The translations under genes and the position numbers were made by a program. From Argentina anserina (lineage: Eukaryota; Streptophyta; Magnoliopsida; Rosales; Rosaceae): DNA of 64,000 nt. Below the pieces are notes generated by a model. It was not told the origin of the DNA and did no database searches. It saw only the letters and a program-made list of their open reading frames with translations. Location of the stretch: contig NC_065878.1 in the NCBI RefSeq assembly GCF_933775445.1, positions 3,308,001 to 3,372,000 of the forward strand. Reading direction: 5' to 3'. How positions within the stretch are numbered: the first letter of the stretch is position 1; the number at the start of each line of letters is the position of its first letter. This document shows positions 61,714 to 64,000 of the stretch, in pieces.

Positions 61714-62411
61714 ATGGCAGCACTACCTGCACTGACCCTTCATCTCTCCCGCCTCGCTCGCCACTTGCCTTTCTCCAAACCTCCTCTTCTCTCTCCCATC
61801 CTTCCCAATCTGCTGCCTTTCCGCCGCCCCAGAGTTTCCTTCGGCTGCAACCTCTCCCGACGATTCACCGTTGCCGCTTCAGTTTCTCCAGGTATATCTA
61901 TTCCGCCCGAATCGGAGAATATACATGGAATCTTTTACTATTCATTTACCTTGAGTGTAACTTTGCAGACTTGAGTAGTTCTGGGAATAGTCATGGACTA
62001 GATGATGAAAGATACGACGTCATTGTGGTTGGAGGAGGGCATGCGGGCTGTGAAGCCGCCCTCGCATCGGCCCGTTTAGGGGCAAGAACTCTTCTCCTCA
62101 CGCTCAATATCGATCGAATTGCGTGGCAGGTTTGCACCTTGTCTTTCTCTCTCAACATTATGCATGTGTCCTTTTCAATTTCCAAGTCCTCTACTTTCAT
62201 TAGACATGTACATTTAGAATCTTCAGTTGATCAGATATGATATCTGCTAGACTTTATCATTATGCAGAGTCACATGCAACTTATTCGTATACCTGATGGA
62301 CGTTAATAATTTGAAACAGCCTTGCAACCCAGCAGTAGGCGGACCGGCAAAATCACAACTTGTGCATGAAGTTGATGCTATTGGTGGGGAAATCGGCAAG
62401 ATTGCTGATCG
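61714..62411 (+). CDS. MnmG/GidA-like tRNA uridine 5-carboxymethylaminomethyl-modifying enzyme, 5' part
   Basis: MnmG with MnmE installs the carboxymethylaminomethyl group on U34 of certain tRNAs using FAD; plants keep it in organelles. Exons: 61714-61891, 61969-62129, 62320-62411, phases compatible, 143 codons plus two bases. Residues 1-59 are rich in Leu, Pro, Arg and Ser with few acids, like a plastid or mitochondrial targeting peptide. Next come '[24 protein letters not shown]' in two parts: the FAD dinucleotide motif GGGHAG and its helix, then '[14 protein letters not shown]' and '[23 protein letters not shown]', the family's signature. The remaining exons must lie beyond 64000, past a Copia element in intron 3. 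Confidence 0.9.
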
Positions 62412-62862
62412 GTAAGTTTAAATTGTTTATATATGCAGGTAAAGTTCTCTGTCGAGAAGCTTTAGGAGTAGTCTTGTTCATATGTACATGTTTTGAATGA
62501 AATTGTGACTTTGAATTGATCATAGTGCAGCCGATTGGATTGAAAATGAAATGTATAATTGAACGTGGTGCTTGTTTTGATTTAGGGTATCCATATCTTA
62601 TAAATATTCTAATAAAGGTGTCATGAATTCCAAGATTATCATGAGATCTGAAGATATAAGTATTTTCTTGGAGTAATTGTCACTTTAGCTCTTTAGTTTC
62701 TACTAGAGATGATAAAAATTGTGTCTTTGGAAAAAATAAAAAAAGGAAAAAACAGATTAGATCCCCGAGATAAACAAATTTCATTACCAAATTGGAAAAA
62801 GAATAAACAAAAATAAATATTAAGATTGGGATCATCATCAGAAATTACATATTATCACTAGC

Positions 62863-63360
62863 TGTTGGGTGATTTGAGTGTTGGGTTTTCTAGCCCATGT
62901 GTTTTTCCTAAGATGGTTTCTTAGAGTATGGTGTTCCGGTAAGGATATAGAATCCTTATTGATGATGGTTTACTTGTAGAAGGAGGAGGCTTTACAGCCT
63001 ACCACTATTAGGAATATGATTCCTATTTGGTGAGGAAACATGTTTGTCCTTATGGCTATATAAGGAGGGGTTATGCTCTAGGTTTAGGCATCACAGAGAC
63101 AAAGAGCATTCTCGGTTAGAGGGTGAGAGAGGGCAGAGAGGAGAAAGATAGGAAGAGAAGAGAGTTCTTGTTTTCTTAGTCTTTCTTGTGTACCCATTAT
63201 TAATATAGTGGAAGTGTGTTTCTGTCCGGTGGATGTAGGCAAAGCTATTTGCTGAACCACTTTAAATTTGTGTTTTTGTGTTCTTTTCTTTGTGGTTGTT
63301 TCTTTTGGTTTGCTGTGGTTGTTCTGTTTCTCTGACTAACTTGTTGACCGATTCACTACA
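62863..63360 (+). repeat. 5' LTR of the MnmG-intron Copia element
   Basis: Has 'ggctatataaggagg' (about 63053-63067) as TATA region and ends at ...GATTCACTACA directly before the primer-binding site. Confidence 0.8.
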
Positions 63361-63414
63361 AGTGGTATCAGAGCCTGGTTGAAGGTTGGGTTCGGCTGAA
63401 TCGGTATTGTCAGA

Positions 63415-64000
63415 ATGAATGATGATGTGAAAGGCACAATGATCAAACTCACCCACAAGAATTGGGTGACGTGGAAGCCAATAATGGAGGATATCCTGTA
63501 TTGTAGGGATATGCATGAGGCCATAGAGGGTGTGGTTGCAAAGCCAACCAATATGACTGATGAGAAGTGGCGAAAGTTGCACCGGAAAGCAGTTGGTACG
63601 ATAAGGCAATGGGTTGATGATAGCGTTTTTCACCATGTGTCGAAAGAAACTGATGCGGAAGAACTCTGGAAGATATTGGAGTCCCTCTTTGAGAAGAAGA
63701 CCGCTGCGAAAAAAAACATTCCTTATCAAAGAGATGGTCAACATGAAGTTTGATGATGATACTAGTGTGGCTGTGCACTTGAACAATTTCCAGAATGTGA
63801 CCAACCAGTTGTCGACAATGGGTATGAAGGTTGATGATGAGCTACTCGCATTGCTGCTGCTATGAACTTTGCCGGATAGTTGGGAAACTTTCGTGGTGAC
63901 CTTGAGTAATTCTGCGTCTAATGGTGTATTGTCTATGGATACCGTGAAGGATAACATGCTTAACGAAGAACAAAGAAGAAAAAGTGTTGGCACATACAAT
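63415..64000 (+). pseudogene. Copia gag (UBN2-like), frameshifted and cut by the window edge
   Basis: Starts MNDDVKGTMIKLTHKNWVTW, the usual gag opening for this Copia lineage, then 'MEDILYCRDMHEAIEG' and 'ELWKILESLFEKK'. A run of eight A at about 63709-63716 shifts the frame: 'TFLIKEMVNMKFDDDTSV' continues in the next frame. A TGA stop at about 63862 separates 'LLLL' from 'TLPDSWETFVVTLSN'. Confidence 0.8.

Larger units (their letters stand above)
62863..64000 (+). mobile_element. 5' end of a Copia element in MnmG intron 3
   Basis: A 498-bp LTR (62863-63360, TGTTGGGTG...TTCACTACA) is followed by the initiator Met tRNA primer-binding site TGGTATCAGAGC (63363-63374) and gag. The element runs past the window edge, so its right LTR and target duplication cannot be checked; the left candidate is CTAGC (62858-62862). 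Confidence 0.88.

Noticed and set aside
63262..63999. 245-residue minus-strand frame at the window edge
   Set aside because: It lies antisense to a recognisable LTR, primer-binding site and Copia gag, and shows no domain of its own.

Overview
This is plant nuclear DNA, almost certainly from a eudicot. It has short exons with GT..AG introns, AT-rich intergenic DNA, plant-type Copia/Gypsy LTR elements and MITEs, and eukaryotic housekeeping genes. A rosid such as a Rosaceae species is my guess, but nothing here proves it.

Five genes can be recognised, all on the + strand: (1) hydroxyproline O-arabinosyltransferase (HPAT, GT95), 9205-12660, 8 coding exons, intact; (2) peroxisomal urate oxidase, 32350-37646, 8 exons, intact, with a C-terminal SKL signal; (3) a PLS-class pentatricopeptide repeat protein, 43881-45647, intronless, with no usable ATG for its first 91 codons; (4) 26S proteasome ATPase subunit RPT3, 55475-58798, 6 exons, carrying a one-base frameshift in exon 1; (5) the first three exons of an organellar MnmG/GidA tRNA-modifying enzyme, 61714-62411, which runs off the right edge. 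A further small multi-exon gene of unknown function (39926-43880) is supported only by phase-compatible splice sites.

The rest is mostly transposable elements. From left to right: a complete Copia-type element with near-identical LTRs but a decayed interior (1162-7759, TSD AATAT); two MITEs (15.2-16.7 kb); a gag-only minus-strand LTR element (16721-18775); a second copy of the urate oxidase promoter (18776-19068) joined to a decayed Copia element that is itself split by another Copia element (21796-26859, TSD CCACT); a three-level nest of hAT-like element > MULE-like element > solo LTR (28456-30039); a fold-back MULE in the urate oxidase upstream region (31066-32047); a second MULE copy with the same solo LTR in urate oxidase intron 4 (35407-36357); a Gypsy-like solo LTR (38092-38870); a Copia relic carrying an Emigrant-like MITE (46.0-48.2 kb); a non-autonomous element with 1.5-kb LTRs inserted 99 bp upstream of the RPT3 start codon (50490-55375, TSD CTTAG); and the 5' end of a Copia element in an MnmG intron (62863 to the window end).

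The genes do not form a pathway; this is an ordinary euchromatic gene string broken up by transposons. The most useful observations are the likely pseudogenisation of RPT3 (promoter-proximal insertion plus frameshift), the duplicated urate oxidase promoter that preserves an empty site for a MULE, two MULE copies sharing one ancestral solo LTR, and a primer-binding site that looks complementary to a 5' half of tRNA-Ile with C opposite inosine-34. I found no evidence for a wholly new system, CRISPR array or RNA gene.
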